This document shows positions 10,201 through 19,568 of a stretch of 64,000 bases of DNA, one piece after another (the first letter of the stretch is position 1; each line of letters starts with the position of its first letter). The translations under genes and the position numbers were made by a program. The stretch covers positions 39,677 to 103,676 of the forward strand of contig CAJQRD010000035.1 of assembly GCA_905480605.1 (NCBI GenBank), written 5' to 3'. This DNA comes from an uncultured Saprospiraceae bacterium (GTDB lineage: Bacteria; Bacteroidota; Bacteroidia; Chitinophagales; Saprospiraceae). Below the pieces are notes generated by a model, which was given only the letters and a program-made list of their open reading frames with translations, had not been told where the DNA came from and made no database searches.

Positions 10201-10520
10201 TCGATTTACCAAATGAAATTCAATATTCTCCAATTTATTCTATTTTGGTTCATGACTTTAATGATGATAACAGAATGGATGTGTTAATGGGTGGGAACTT
10301 AAATGCAGTTAAACCCGAGGTTGGCCGTTACGATGCAAGTCAAGGAGCTTTACTGTTGGCCAACAATGAAGGAACGTTTGATTACATACAAAACTTTGAA
10401 TCTGGATTTGAGGTTGAAGGTGAAATAAGAGATTTAGAATTGATAACTATTGCAGCTAAACCATATGTTCTGGTTGCAAGAAATAATGACTCTTGTTTGT
10501 TATTTGAACTTAAGAAATGA
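7203..10520 (+). CDS. FG-GAP/VCBS-repeat lipoprotein with ASPIC/UnbV domain, paralogue 2
   Basis: Second member of the tandem family, about 1,105 residues. The open frame reaches back to a TTG at 7158 inside the upstream gene, but the TTG at 7203 just after that gene's stop gives a compact lipoprotein signal ending ISSC (Cys19), the same spacing as paralogue 1, so I prefer it. About fourteen aspartate loops are visible (DINNDGLPD, DINNDGFLD, DLDNDGLKD, DLDLDGDLD, DFDNDGDLD and others). The central ASPIC/UnbV-like block lies near residues 515-580 (GIGSKISIHSKK, MKGFQS, HFGLA, IDSVCIVWPD). The conserved ATDWSWGALM...DLDNDG...DIFVANGI stretch is shared with paralogue 1. It overlaps the next gene by ATGA, indicating translational coupling. 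Confidence 0.88.
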   Translation: MYKYRIIIFAFVLFSISSCEKENKKQVVSNQIKFELLDSSDSGIDFINELKFDRDFNIYTYRNFYNGGGVSIGDINNDGLPDVYMTANMKQNELYLNKGNLQFEKITDSAGVGGSQQWSTGTTMIDINNDGFLDIYVCNSGDIKGDSKQNELFINNGDNTFTESAEKFGLADKGYSTHAVFFDYDKDNDLDAYLLNNSYQAIGSFNLTQKVRSKRDEVGGDKLLRNDNGVFTDVSETAGIYGSVIGFGLGVTVGDINNDNWDDIYISNDFFEKDYLYINNQDGTFSEEMESRMKSISVASMGADLADLNNDGLSDIFVTEMLPSTDKRLKTKTTFEDWDKYQSNIKNGYYHQFTRNMLHVNQPNNRFLEVGRMSCVEATDWSWGALMVDLDNDGLKDIFVANGIYQDLTDQDFINFIADSDVMASMVKENKVDYQKLIDAIPSERIPNHFFKNQGDLIFEDKTVDFGLETPSHSNGSAYGDLDLDGDLDLIINNVNMPAFVYENNSSDNTHYIQFKLKYKSGNREGIGSKISIHSKKHSQYLSYMPMKGFQSSMDHLIHFGLANQTSIDSVCIVWPDSKTTTLINPNVDSLITIDYENVVKESLNRKIESHSTKLFSEVKEMALRHHESTYADFDRDRLLFHMTSTLGPDVEVSDLNNDGLDDIILSQAKGKASQMFYQSKDGGFTENKKVQFAKDTNNEDTRSLVFDINNDNKKDVFLLSCSSELSQESSGIKDRLYIQKENDAFELYDKNFGISKFQNSGAIDDFDFDNDGDLDIIIAERLKASQFGVPCNAYVLRNDGDQGFKNITKENAPGLLGQGMYSDIKFSDINNDTHIDIVYVGQYMAVTVLLNDGKNNWIKDTNYFKGIPVKGWWNKLEVKDLNGDGLPDIIAGNHGLNSRFRASPDQPLCLHINDFDNNGSIEQILCRYEGDQSYPLALRHDIFKQLPHLKKKYLKYENYANQTIEDIFSEEERKNMLSLTADNMKTSIFINRGSHFESIDLPNEIQYSPIYSILVHDFNDDNRMDVLMGGNLNAVKPEVGRYDASQGALLLANNEGTFDYIQNFESGFEVEGEIRDLELITIAAKPYVLVARNNDSCLLFELKK

Positions 10521-13500
10521 AGTTATTCTCATTTTTAATATTAAGTATTATTTGGCTTCAATCTTGTGAAGTAAATTCTGATGTTTCCACTTTTAAGATT
10601 TTAGATTCAAAATCGACTGGTTTGAATTTTTCTAATGATCTTGTAAGTACTACCGAATTCAATATATTATCTTATCTGTATTTCTATAATGGTGGCGGGG
10701 TAGCTATCGGTGATGTAAATAATGATGGTTTACCTGATATCTATCTGTGTGGAAATCAAGTTGATGATAAACTCTTTATCAATGATGGTGATTTTAAATT
10801 TACAGACATTTCACATTTGCTTCCTGAAAACGATATTGACGGATGGTCTACCGGTGTAACAATGGTGGATATCAACCATGATGGATTTTTAGATATTTAT
10901 GTATGTAAATTGGGTTTATTTAAATCTCTAAATGATTCAAATAAATTATTTATCAATGACAAGGGAGTTGGTTTTTCAGAGCAAGCAAGTGCATATAATT
11001 TAAATTTTTCCGGATTATGTACACAATCAGCATTTCTGGATTACGATAGGGATGGCGACTTGGATTGTTACTTATTAAATCATTCAATAAAAGATCCTTC
11101 ACAATTTAAACCTTCTTCCATCCGTATGCTTACGGATAGTATTTCTGGGGATAAGCTTTTGGAAAACCAAGAAGGTAAATTTGTTGATGTTACCAAAGAG
11201 TCTAACATCTATTCCTCTAATATTGGATTTGGTTTGGGAATTGATGTTTCTGATGTCAACAATGATGGTTGGTTGGATATTTATGTTGGTAATGATTTTC
11301 ATGAACAGGATTATTTATATATTAATCAAGGTGATAAAACCTTCAAAGAATCAATTGAATTGTCTACTGGTCATATCAGTAACTTTTCTATGGGTTGTAG
11401 TCTTGTTGATTTAAATAATGATTTGAGAACGGATGTACTTACTATGGACATGAAGTCGCCTAGTTATGAGAATTATAAGAAAAGTGGAGGCTGGGAGTCT
11501 ATGCAGATTTATAATTACAAAAGAAGTTTTGGTTACCATCATCAAAGTCCAAAGAATTGCATGCAATTTAATCTAGGAAATCAAAATGGTATACCTCAGT
11601 TTTCGGATCAATCTGGATTCTATAAAACATCATCCACTGATTGGAGCTGGGCTCCTTTGGTTTATGATTTTGATAATGATGGGGATAAGGATGTTTTCAT
11701 TACTAATGGTATTAAGTACAGACCGAATGATTTGGACTTTATAAAATTTCATTTTTCTGATTCTGATTCTGATAACTTATCAAAATTAGATCTAATGCCA
11801 TCTGGGTTAGTTGCTAATAGGTATTTTGAAAATGAATTAGATGAAGATCGTTTTTCTGAATTCTTGATTGGTGAACAAAATGCAACAACTGGGGCAGCTG
11901 TATCTGATTTGAATCTTGATGGTAAATTGGACATTGTGTTGAATGAGGTAAATGGTAGTGTCAAAATATTAAAAAATAATACGATTTCTGAAAATAGCTA
12001 TATACAGGTTACATTAAACGATTACAATGGTAATATTAATGGTATAGGAGCAAAACTGGTATTGTATCAAGATGGGTTGATTCAATCAAATGAAATGAAA
12101 TCATCTTCTGGATTTCAGTCTTGTAGTGATCAGTTTGTTCATTTTGGTATTTCGAAATCTAGCATTGATTCACTTCGTATAATTTGGGCTGATGGATATG
12201 AACAAATGGAATATAATCTAGAAGCAAAGAGAAATAAACGCGTCGAAATAGTTAAACAGGCGAATTTGATTCAGTATCAGTCCATTGAACAAAAAAATGT
12301 CATTAATACTGTCCCGAATTTTAAAGTAAACATGAGCCAGCCTCAAAATCAAATTTCTGAGAAATGGTTATTGTTTGATCCAGAATGTACTTATGATTTG
12401 ATATTTCCTATTGATAGCATTTCTTGCTTTGTGGTAAATGATGATAGACATTCGATCAATATTCTAAATTTTCAAGGAAAAAATATTTCTCCTCTTTCAA
12501 TTTCAGGTTTAGCTGAGAATATAAAGTTTTTAAGTGCCGGGCTTTCAAGAAAAGATAATTACTATTTAATTACTCAGAAAGCATCTGAAAAGTCTGATTC
12601 AATAATCAATTTTATTGTTGAAATTCATACACTTTCGAAAACTTATCAAATCTTAGAAACAAAGCGACTGAATGTAGATAGAGATATTTCAAACTCTAAA
12701 ATTATAGTTCAAGATTTTGACAATGATTTGGATATGGATATTGTAATAGGCGGAAGTTATATCAAAGGACAATATGGAAGTGGCGGCAATACTGTTTTCT
12801 ATGTGAATGAGGGCTTAACTTTTAAAGAAATAGAATTGCTAAGTGATGAACTCGTTTATGATATGCAATTTGCCAATTTAGATTCTGATGGCGTATTGGA
12901 GTTGGTTGTCGTTGGTCATTGGTTTCCAATAACAATATTTGATAATTTAGAGACCAGTCCTAGTAACACTGAAGTTAAGAACTCATCTGGATTGTGGTTT
13001 AGTATAGAATTAAATGATTTTGATAGGGATGGAACTATAGATTTACTTGCTGGTAACTTTGGATTGAATCATGATCTAAATGTTGATCAGGATAATCCTC
13101 TGAGATTGTATTATAATGACTTTGATAAGAATGGAAGGTATGAAGCATTGATAACGATTATGGAGAAGGAGAGGGAGGTTCCTTATTTTGGACATGAAAC
13201 CTTTATTGATCAATTGCCTATAGTAAAGCGTGATTTTATGAAGGCTTCTGATTTTGCCAATGCAAGTATTCGGGATATTATTGATAGGGAAAAATTGAGA
13301 CAGTCTAATCAAAAGCAGATAACTGAACTTAGATCTTCAATTTATAAATTGAAAGATGATAATTGGGTAAGAGGTGAACTTACAAATGATGTTCATAAGT
13401 TTCCAGTAACTAAAATAGTTTATAATACGGATGAAGTTTTTGTTATGGGTAACTTGGATGTTATTGATCCTAATCTTGGGAAACAGGATGCAGGAAGAAT

Positions 13501-13651
13501 AATGCCTCTTGATATTAATGATGTTCAGATAGTCAATAATAGGATAGAAATCCCAATTGAGCGTAAAGTTGTTTGGGATGCAATCCTAATAGATTCTACA
13601 TTGTTTTATATTTCTGAAAATGATAGTCTAAGATATTTTAATTTTAGATAG
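10517..13651 (+). CDS. FG-GAP/VCBS-repeat lipoprotein with ASPIC/UnbV domain, paralogue 3
   Basis: Third tandem member, 1,044 residues, starting at an ATG that overlaps the previous stop (ATGA). The signal peptide ends LQSC (Cys17). It has about eleven recognisable aspartate loops (DVNNDGLPD, DINHDGFLD, DYDRDGDLD, DVNNDGWLD, DFDNDGDKD), some of them degenerate in the C-terminal half. The ASPIC/UnbV-like block near residues 500-565 reads GIGAKLVLYQDG, SSGFQS, HFGIS, IDSLRIIWADG. It is the most divergent of the three: the segment after the ASPIC block (about residues 590-730) has lost the recognisable loops present in paralogues 1 and 2. Envelope-surface location follows from the lipobox; the ligand is unknown. 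Confidence 0.88.
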   Translation: MKLFSFLILSIIWLQSCEVNSDVSTFKILDSKSTGLNFSNDLVSTTEFNILSYLYFYNGGGVAIGDVNNDGLPDIYLCGNQVDDKLFINDGDFKFTDISHLLPENDIDGWSTGVTMVDINHDGFLDIYVCKLGLFKSLNDSNKLFINDKGVGFSEQASAYNLNFSGLCTQSAFLDYDRDGDLDCYLLNHSIKDPSQFKPSSIRMLTDSISGDKLLENQEGKFVDVTKESNIYSSNIGFGLGIDVSDVNNDGWLDIYVGNDFHEQDYLYINQGDKTFKESIELSTGHISNFSMGCSLVDLNNDLRTDVLTMDMKSPSYENYKKSGGWESMQIYNYKRSFGYHHQSPKNCMQFNLGNQNGIPQFSDQSGFYKTSSTDWSWAPLVYDFDNDGDKDVFITNGIKYRPNDLDFIKFHFSDSDSDNLSKLDLMPSGLVANRYFENELDEDRFSEFLIGEQNATTGAAVSDLNLDGKLDIVLNEVNGSVKILKNNTISENSYIQVTLNDYNGNINGIGAKLVLYQDGLIQSNEMKSSSGFQSCSDQFVHFGISKSSIDSLRIIWADGYEQMEYNLEAKRNKRVEIVKQANLIQYQSIEQKNVINTVPNFKVNMSQPQNQISEKWLLFDPECTYDLIFPIDSISCFVVNDDRHSINILNFQGKNISPLSISGLAENIKFLSAGLSRKDNYYLITQKASEKSDSIINFIVEIHTLSKTYQILETKRLNVDRDISNSKIIVQDFDNDLDMDIVIGGSYIKGQYGSGGNTVFYVNEGLTFKEIELLSDELVYDMQFANLDSDGVLELVVVGHWFPITIFDNLETSPSNTEVKNSSGLWFSIELNDFDRDGTIDLLAGNFGLNHDLNVDQDNPLRLYYNDFDKNGRYEALITIMEKEREVPYFGHETFIDQLPIVKRDFMKASDFANASIRDIIDREKLRQSNQKQITELRSSIYKLKDDNWVRGELTNDVHKFPVTKIVYNTDEVFVMGNLDVIDPNLGKQDAGRIMPLDINDVQIVNNRIEIPIERKVVWDAILIDSTLFYISENDSLRYFNFR

Positions 13652-13709
13652 TCATCTATTGTTTTTAATACGTTTTTAGTATATTTTGAAATTGGTATCT
13701 TACTTAGAT

Positions 13710-16415
13710 ATGAAGTATATAATTTTTTTTTATTTTTTTATCTTTTCATCACTAGGCTATAGCCAATCTGTTGCAGATCAGGTTGTATCGATTAGGGTTG
13801 AGAATAGACCATTGTTAAGTGTTTTGTATCAATTAAGTACGGAAAATGATATTCAGTTTTATTTTGATCCTAAAGATTTACCGGTCTATTCGTTAGAGGG
13901 TAATTTTGAAAGTGAACAACTATATAAAGTTCTTCAATATTTTCTTAATGGTAGTAATCTGATGACTGTACCAATTGGGCCTGAAGGTGTAGTTTTATCG
14001 CGTAAAGAAAAAATTTCAAAAGAGTATATCACTTACTTGAAAGAAGCGTGGAAAAGTGGCGTGTACAAATATCCATTTGTTGATGAATTAAAAGTAATGA
14101 ATTTTACTTTTGGAAATAAAAAGACTCAAGAACCTAATCCTACTTTGTCATTGAATGTTTTTGATAATTTGACCAAGGAGTCTATACTTGGTGCTGTTGT
14201 GAAAAATGATGATTTTTCTGTAAGCGATGCTTCAGATTTAAATGGTCAGATTAAACTAACCAATCTAGCTTCCGAACTTAAATTGAACTTGAGTTATATT
14301 GGTTATCACACTATTGAACTTAACGTATCTATTTATGAAAATGGAGTTATTGATATTCCTATGGAAGTTCAAAGTGTTATTCTAAATGAAATTGAGATTG
14401 TAGGTACTGGCAGTAGAGGGAGGTTAGAAAATTCAAGAGTAGGAGCTGAAGTTATTGATTTGCAAAAAATAGAAAGAATACCTCAAGCCTTAGGTGAGGT
14501 AGATATTATAAAGTCACTGGAGATTTTACCTGGTGTAACTTCAGTAGGAGATATATCATCCGGGTTTAATGTTCGAGGTGGCAATGTTGATGAAAGTCTA
14601 GTTTTATTTAATGACGGTATGATTTTCAATCCGACACATATTGTAGGATTTCTTTCTGCTTTTAATGCTGAGTCAATTAATTCCACAACTTTATATAAAG
14701 GTTATGTGGATGGAGAGTTTGGAAATAGGAGTTCTGCTATTTTGGATATAAAAGCAGATGCTGAAAATGTAGAATCATTTAAAGGCAGCGGTGGAGTTGG
14801 GACATCGTTAATAAAACTATATGTTGAGAATAAGATTGGCAAAAAAATTAGATATAAAATTTCAGGTAGAGCGTCATACAATGATTACCTTTTGGGATTG
14901 ATAGCCAGCATTAAAATTAAAAGAAGTAATGCCAGTTTTTTTGATTTAAATGGAAGTTTGGCATATTCGATTGATGATAACCATACCTTACTTTTTAATA
15001 CTTACAATAGTGATGACTTCTTTGAATTCAATGATGAATTTGGTTTCGAATGGCAAAATGGTCATTTAGGTTTAAAGTTGAACAGCAAATGGACAGATTC
15101 TGTTTTTTCTAAAATTTCTTTAAATAAAGGGTTTTATACAAGCAATCAGTTTGTAATAAATTCTCCTTCAGCCAGTAATTTTTCAAGTGGGGTACAATAT
15201 TTAAAACTCTTGGCAAATGTCTCTTATCAATTGTCAGACAAAGGCTATCTTAAGTCAGGAGTGGAGCTTATAAATTATGATACTGATGATGATGTATTAT
15301 CTCCACGTGAAGAAAGTGTTATAGTTGAATCTCGTGTTAAAAGAATGTCCTCGCAGGTTATTTCACCGTTTGTGACCCTCAATTTTAAACTTTTGAAATC
15401 ACTTACACTTGAAACATCAATAAGATATTCTAACTACTTTTCCAAAGGACCTGGAAATATCTATCAATATGAAAATAATATATTAAAACCTGAAAACATT
15501 GAATCAGTTCTTGAATTTTCTGGAAATGATCCATTAGGGAAATACTCTATTATTGAACCTAGAGCATCTTTAAATTTCAAATACACTGATAATATTTCAA
15601 TTCGAGCGGGATATAATAAAATGAGTCAAAATTTGATTCAAATCAGCAATGCCAGCAGTGCTCTTCCTTCTGATTTCTATATTTTTTCTAATCGATATAT
15701 TCCTCCTCAAGTTGTTGAGCAATATTCTCTGGGTTTATTTAATACAAATGATGCTGGTAGTTACAATCTGTCGTTTGAAGGGTTTTATAAGGATTATGAA
15801 AACCTAAGAAGTTTAAAGCAATTTCCAGTTGTTATTTTAAATGATCATTTGGAGACAGAATTATTAAAAAGTACTGGATCTAGTTATGGTGTTGAAGTGT
15901 TTGTTGAGAAGAATAAAGGGAAATGGGTAGGATCTCTTTCATATACATATAGCAGATCATTTCGACAAACCACTGACAACTTAGGAGCATTAAACAACGG
16001 AGATAAATTTTCGTCAAATTTTGACATTCCTCATCAACTGAATATTGTAGCTAGTTATAAGTGGTTACCAACAGTTTCTCTTCAATTCGCTTACGTATAT
16101 AAATCAGGCAGACCAACGACTTTGCCCAGTGAAACAATTTTACAGGATGGTTTTTTAGTACCTGTTTATTCAGCACGTAATCAATCTCGTATTCCTTATT
16201 ATTCTCGTTTAGATTTTAGCATTACTTTGGATATGAGAAAGGCTAAACAATCTGGATTTAGAAGTTCTTTCAATCTTGGTTTTTATAATGTTCTTAGCAG
16301 GAAGAATGCATTTAATGTTTTTTTTAGAAGAAGTGAAGGAGGGAACATTCAACCTTTTCAGTTTTCAATAGTTGGAACCTTGGTGCCTAATTTTACTTGG
16401 AATTTTACATTTTAG
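13710..16415 (+). CDS. TonB-dependent receptor with N-terminal STN-like and carboxypeptidase-regulatory-like domains (DUF4249-associated type)
   Basis: Outer-membrane gated porin. The ATG at 13710 gives a clean signal peptide ending GYSQ; the upstream TTG at 13686 does not. Domain order: STN-like segment (about residues 20-80, VSIRVENRPLLSVLYQLS), a linker, a carboxypeptidase-regulatory-like Ig fold (about 145-225, LSYIGYHTIELNVS), the plug (GEVDIIKSLEILPGV ... GFNVRGGNVDESLVLFNDG) and a barrel ending in VPNFTWNFTF with a terminal Phe. It is followed 3 nt later by a DUF4249 lipoprotein, a recurrent pairing in Bacteroidota. The STN-like segment would normally allow signalling to an anti-sigma factor, but none is encoded nearby. 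Substrate unknown. Confidence 0.92.
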   Translation: MKYIIFFYFFIFSSLGYSQSVADQVVSIRVENRPLLSVLYQLSTENDIQFYFDPKDLPVYSLEGNFESEQLYKVLQYFLNGSNLMTVPIGPEGVVLSRKEKISKEYITYLKEAWKSGVYKYPFVDELKVMNFTFGNKKTQEPNPTLSLNVFDNLTKESILGAVVKNDDFSVSDASDLNGQIKLTNLASELKLNLSYIGYHTIELNVSIYENGVIDIPMEVQSVILNEIEIVGTGSRGRLENSRVGAEVIDLQKIERIPQALGEVDIIKSLEILPGVTSVGDISSGFNVRGGNVDESLVLFNDGMIFNPTHIVGFLSAFNAESINSTTLYKGYVDGEFGNRSSAILDIKADAENVESFKGSGGVGTSLIKLYVENKIGKKIRYKISGRASYNDYLLGLIASIKIKRSNASFFDLNGSLAYSIDDNHTLLFNTYNSDDFFEFNDEFGFEWQNGHLGLKLNSKWTDSVFSKISLNKGFYTSNQFVINSPSASNFSSGVQYLKLLANVSYQLSDKGYLKSGVELINYDTDDDVLSPREESVIVESRVKRMSSQVISPFVTLNFKLLKSLTLETSIRYSNYFSKGPGNIYQYENNILKPENIESVLEFSGNDPLGKYSIIEPRASLNFKYTDNISIRAGYNKMSQNLIQISNASSALPSDFYIFSNRYIPPQVVEQYSLGLFNTNDAGSYNLSFEGFYKDYENLRSLKQFPVVILNDHLETELLKSTGSSYGVEVFVEKNKGKWVGSLSYTYSRSFRQTTDNLGALNNGDKFSSNFDIPHQLNIVASYKWLPTVSLQFAYVYKSGRPTTLPSETILQDGFLVPVYSARNQSRIPYYSRLDFSITLDMRKAKQSGFRSSFNLGFYNVLSRKNAFNVFFRRSEGGNIQPFQFSIVGTLVPNFTWNFTF

Positions 16416-16418
16416 AAA

Positions 16419-17453
16419 ATGAGAAAATTATTATATATATCAATTTTTACACTGTTTTTTGTTTCATGCTTAGACCCAATAGATTTGCCAACTCAACAAG
16501 GTGATCCTAAGGTTGTTGTCGATGGTACATTTACCGATTTATTAGAAAAGCAGATTGTAAAATTATCATATTCTACATTTGTTGAAAATCAAGTAATTGA
16601 ACCTGTCACTGGCGCACAAGTTTCAGTTGAAGACGATGCTGGAAACAGCATCCTATTTACAGAAGAAAATCCTGGCGAATACTCTTCTCTTAGTCAAGCG
16701 GTAAGAGGCAGAACTTATAACCTTAAGGCTATTTTGGATAATGACGATATATTGACAAGTAGAATCCAATCCGTCCCAACTTCTTTTGTTCTTGATAGTA
16801 TTTCAATAAAGGATTCTTTGACAACCTTTATTGATCAAGGTGGTAACAGACGAAGACTTAATTCTATTCATTTTATTTCACACGGATCTCAGCAAAGTGT
16901 AAATGAGAATTTGTTTTTAAGATATAAAATTAATACAACATATAGGGTTTCTGAAGTTATTTGCAATCCTTTGGTATCTGCAAAGACTTGTTATATCAGT
17001 AATGATGAAAGGCCACAGTCCGTTCAATTATTGGAAGTAGAAGAATCGGATGTACCTTTCGCGTTTAAACAATTTATATATTTTAGGCCAATTGATTTTT
17101 ACTTTGGTGAAATTTTTGGTCTGGATGTTGGTTTACTATCCTATAATCAAGAGGAGTATAATTATTGGGTAAACTTAAAAGCAACATTTGATCAAAATGG
17201 AGACATTACAGATGTCTTACCTGGGAAATTAATTGGAAATATAATAAGTTCTTCTGGCAATGAAATATTAGGTTCCTTTGCGGTGGTAGGGAAAAGTAGA
17301 GCAACTAAGCTTGTCCGTAATTCTGACTTTACAAAATATCAAAATCCTTATTGTGGAGTTGCAGGATTTCAACCTTTTCCACTTCCAGATGAATGTTGTT
17401 TTTGTTTACTCTTTCCTGGAAGCACTTTGGAGAAACCTGATTATTGGCCATAA
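16419..17453 (+). CDS. DUF4249 domain-containing lipoprotein
   Basis: Envelope lipoprotein that almost always accompanies a TonB-dependent receptor; its exact role is not known. The 344-residue product has a short signal ending FVSC (Cys17). Family marks include the opening LDPIDLPTQQGDPKVVVDG, an Ig-like segment with VTGAQVSVEDDAGN and GEYSSL, the IQSVPTSFVLDSIS stretch, and a Cys-containing tail (ECCFCLLFPGS). The start follows the receptor stop by 3 nt. Cysteines cluster both mid-protein (ICNPLVSAKTCYIS) and near the end, suggesting disulphides in the mature protein. By analogy to SusD it may cap the receptor, but that is inference. Confidence 0.88.
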   Translation: MRKLLYISIFTLFFVSCLDPIDLPTQQGDPKVVVDGTFTDLLEKQIVKLSYSTFVENQVIEPVTGAQVSVEDDAGNSILFTEENPGEYSSLSQAVRGRTYNLKAILDNDDILTSRIQSVPTSFVLDSISIKDSLTTFIDQGGNRRRLNSIHFISHGSQQSVNENLFLRYKINTTYRVSEVICNPLVSAKTCYISNDERPQSVQLLEVEESDVPFAFKQFIYFRPIDFYFGEIFGLDVGLLSYNQEEYNYWVNLKATFDQNGDITDVLPGKLIGNIISSSGNEILGSFAVVGKSRATKLVRNSDFTKYQNPYCGVAGFQPFPLPDECCFCLLFPGSTLEKPDYWP

Positions 17454-17532
17454 CTAGGATTTTAGTTACAACCTTGACATAGATTCAAATTTGCTTATTT
17501 AATATATTTTTCTTTAAAAAAATGACTAGACT

Positions 17533-19560
17533 ATGAAGCTATTTTACATACTTACAGTTTTTCTTTTATATACTTCAAATATATTGTCTCAATCTGCCTG
17601 GGAAGTTAAAGCCGATAATATTGATCCAAATAATTATTATGGTGTAACTGTTGCTAATGGTATTATAGGTGTTGTTTCAAGTGCAGAACCATTGAAAGTG
17701 AATGATGTTGTATTGAACGGTGTTTATGATTATTACCAGAGAGGGAGAGTGTCTAATATTCTAAAAACGTTCAACCATTTAAATATGAATTTGGATGTTG
17801 ATGGAATTCGAATTTCTGGTTCTTCAATTTCTAATTATCAACAGACCTTGGATATGAAAGAGGCTATGCTGGAAACCAGTTTTGATGTTGAAGATAAAAT
17901 TTCTTTGTCTACTCAAATGATGGCGCTACAACATCTTCCTTACACTGCAATGATAAAAGTTACGATCAAGGCACATAAAGATGCACGCATTACACCTATG
18001 TCAGTTATAGAGGCCCCAAATCATCTTAATGATGTAAGAAATTATTATGCTGAGATTGATAGACCTCATGTTAAGATTCCATTGATGACTTCTGTTGGTT
18101 TAAGCCCTTCAGGAAATATAAAAGTGGCAGCTTCTAATAGTTTTATTTTCAATGAAAAACATGGAGAGCAGCCTATCCTGATTCATGAGGATTGGGATTA
18201 CAATATGCACCTTACCAAGTTTTATAAAAAATTGAAAGCTGGGGAAGAGTATTCATTTTCGATTGTGGCTTCAGCCTGTGCATCCACGCAATATGAAGAT
18301 CCACATAACGAAGCTGAGCGTTTGACAATATTTGCGGCATTGGAAGGGGAGAAGAGGTTGCTATCCAAGCATATCAAAGCTTGGAATGAATTATGGAAAT
18401 CAAACATTACCGTAGAGGGTGATATTGATGTTACTAGAGATATTAGATTTGCCTTGTACCATTTGTATTCTTTTGCTCGAGAAGGCACAGCATTCAGTCT
18501 GTCTCCAATGGGTTTGTCTGGCTTAGGTTACAATGGACATGTATTTTGGGATACAGAATTGTGGATGTATCCTCCATTATTGATGTTACAACCGAAAATT
18601 GCCAAGTCTCTTTTAGAATATAGATTTGAACGTTTGGAAGCGGCCAAGCAGAATGCTTTTTCACATGGATATAAAGGAGCTATGTTCCCTTGGGAATCTG
18701 CTGGCGATGGATCAGAAGATACACCTGTTTGGGCATTAACAGGTCCTTTTGAACATCATATTTCTGGTTGTGTATCTTGGGCATTTTGGAAATACTTTCA
18801 AGTAACGAAGGATACTAAGTGGTTAAAGGAAAAAGGATATCAAGTGATCAGTGCAGTAGCGGATTTTTGGGCGAGTAGAGTTGATCGAAATGGTCCAGGG
18901 AATTATGATATTGTAAATGTGGTTGGTGCCGATGAATGGGCCGAAAATATAGACAACAATGCATTTACAAATGCAGTGGCTATTTTGTCATTGAGATATG
19001 CAACGCAAGCAGCTCAAGTATTAGGATTTGAAGCTGATCCTGATTGGAAGCACGTTGCTGATAATGTTCCAATTTTAAAATTTGAAAATGGGGTAACAAA
19101 AGAACATGCAACATATCTTGGAGAAGAAATCAAACAAGCTGATGTTAACTTGTTAGCATTCCCACTTGGACTAATTGACGATAAAAAACAAATACTTTCT
19201 GACCTTGAGTATTATAAACCTCGAATGAGTCCAAATGGACCTGCAATGGGAGCCGCTATATTGTCAACTTTATATAATCAGTTGGGTGATACTGAAAAAG
19301 CAGCCAAGATATTCTCTAATTCCTACAAGTTAAATGAAGTTCCACCATTTGGTGTTATTGCAGAAACAGCTGGAGGAACCAATCCTTATTTTGCTACCGG
19401 TGCTGGAGGAATGTTACAAGCTGTACTTTCTGGCTTTGGTGGATTGAGAATTACTGATAAAGGTATTATTCAAACAGAAGTGAATATTCCCAATACATGG
19501 GGTAAGTTAACACTAACGGGTGTAGGCAATACAAAAAAAACATTTACAGTTAAAAATTAA
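17533..19560 (+). CDS. Exported GH65-family alpha-glucosidase, kojibiose-hydrolase-like
   Basis: Glycoside hydrolase family 65 enzyme, 675 residues, with a Sec signal ending ILSQ, so it acts in the periplasm or outside. GH65 marks: GHVFWDTELWMYP near residue 337 and the general-acid motif GADEWAENIDNNAFTN with Glu468. A second Glu, E611 in the segment VIAETAGGTNPYFATGAGG, lies 143 residues further on. From memory, the Flavobacterium johnsoniae kojibiose hydrolase uses Glu472 and Glu616 (144 apart) as acid and base, whereas GH65 phosphorylases lack the second Glu. This points to hydrolysis of an alpha-1,2-glucosidic or related bond; animal glucosylgalactosyl-hydroxylysine glucosidase is a relative. 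It ends the + strand block and probably acts on sugar captured by the adjacent receptors. Confidence 0.88.
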   Translation: MKLFYILTVFLLYTSNILSQSAWEVKADNIDPNNYYGVTVANGIIGVVSSAEPLKVNDVVLNGVYDYYQRGRVSNILKTFNHLNMNLDVDGIRISGSSISNYQQTLDMKEAMLETSFDVEDKISLSTQMMALQHLPYTAMIKVTIKAHKDARITPMSVIEAPNHLNDVRNYYAEIDRPHVKIPLMTSVGLSPSGNIKVAASNSFIFNEKHGEQPILIHEDWDYNMHLTKFYKKLKAGEEYSFSIVASACASTQYEDPHNEAERLTIFAALEGEKRLLSKHIKAWNELWKSNITVEGDIDVTRDIRFALYHLYSFAREGTAFSLSPMGLSGLGYNGHVFWDTELWMYPPLLMLQPKIAKSLLEYRFERLEAAKQNAFSHGYKGAMFPWESAGDGSEDTPVWALTGPFEHHISGCVSWAFWKYFQVTKDTKWLKEKGYQVISAVADFWASRVDRNGPGNYDIVNVVGADEWAENIDNNAFTNAVAILSLRYATQAAQVLGFEADPDWKHVADNVPILKFENGVTKEHATYLGEEIKQADVNLLAFPLGLIDDKKQILSDLEYYKPRMSPNGPAMGAAILSTLYNQLGDTEKAAKIFSNSYKLNEVPPFGVIAETAGGTNPYFATGAGGMLQAVLSGFGGLRITDKGIIQTEVNIPNTWGKLTLTGVGNTKKTFTVKN

Positions 19561-19568
19561 CTAGCTAA

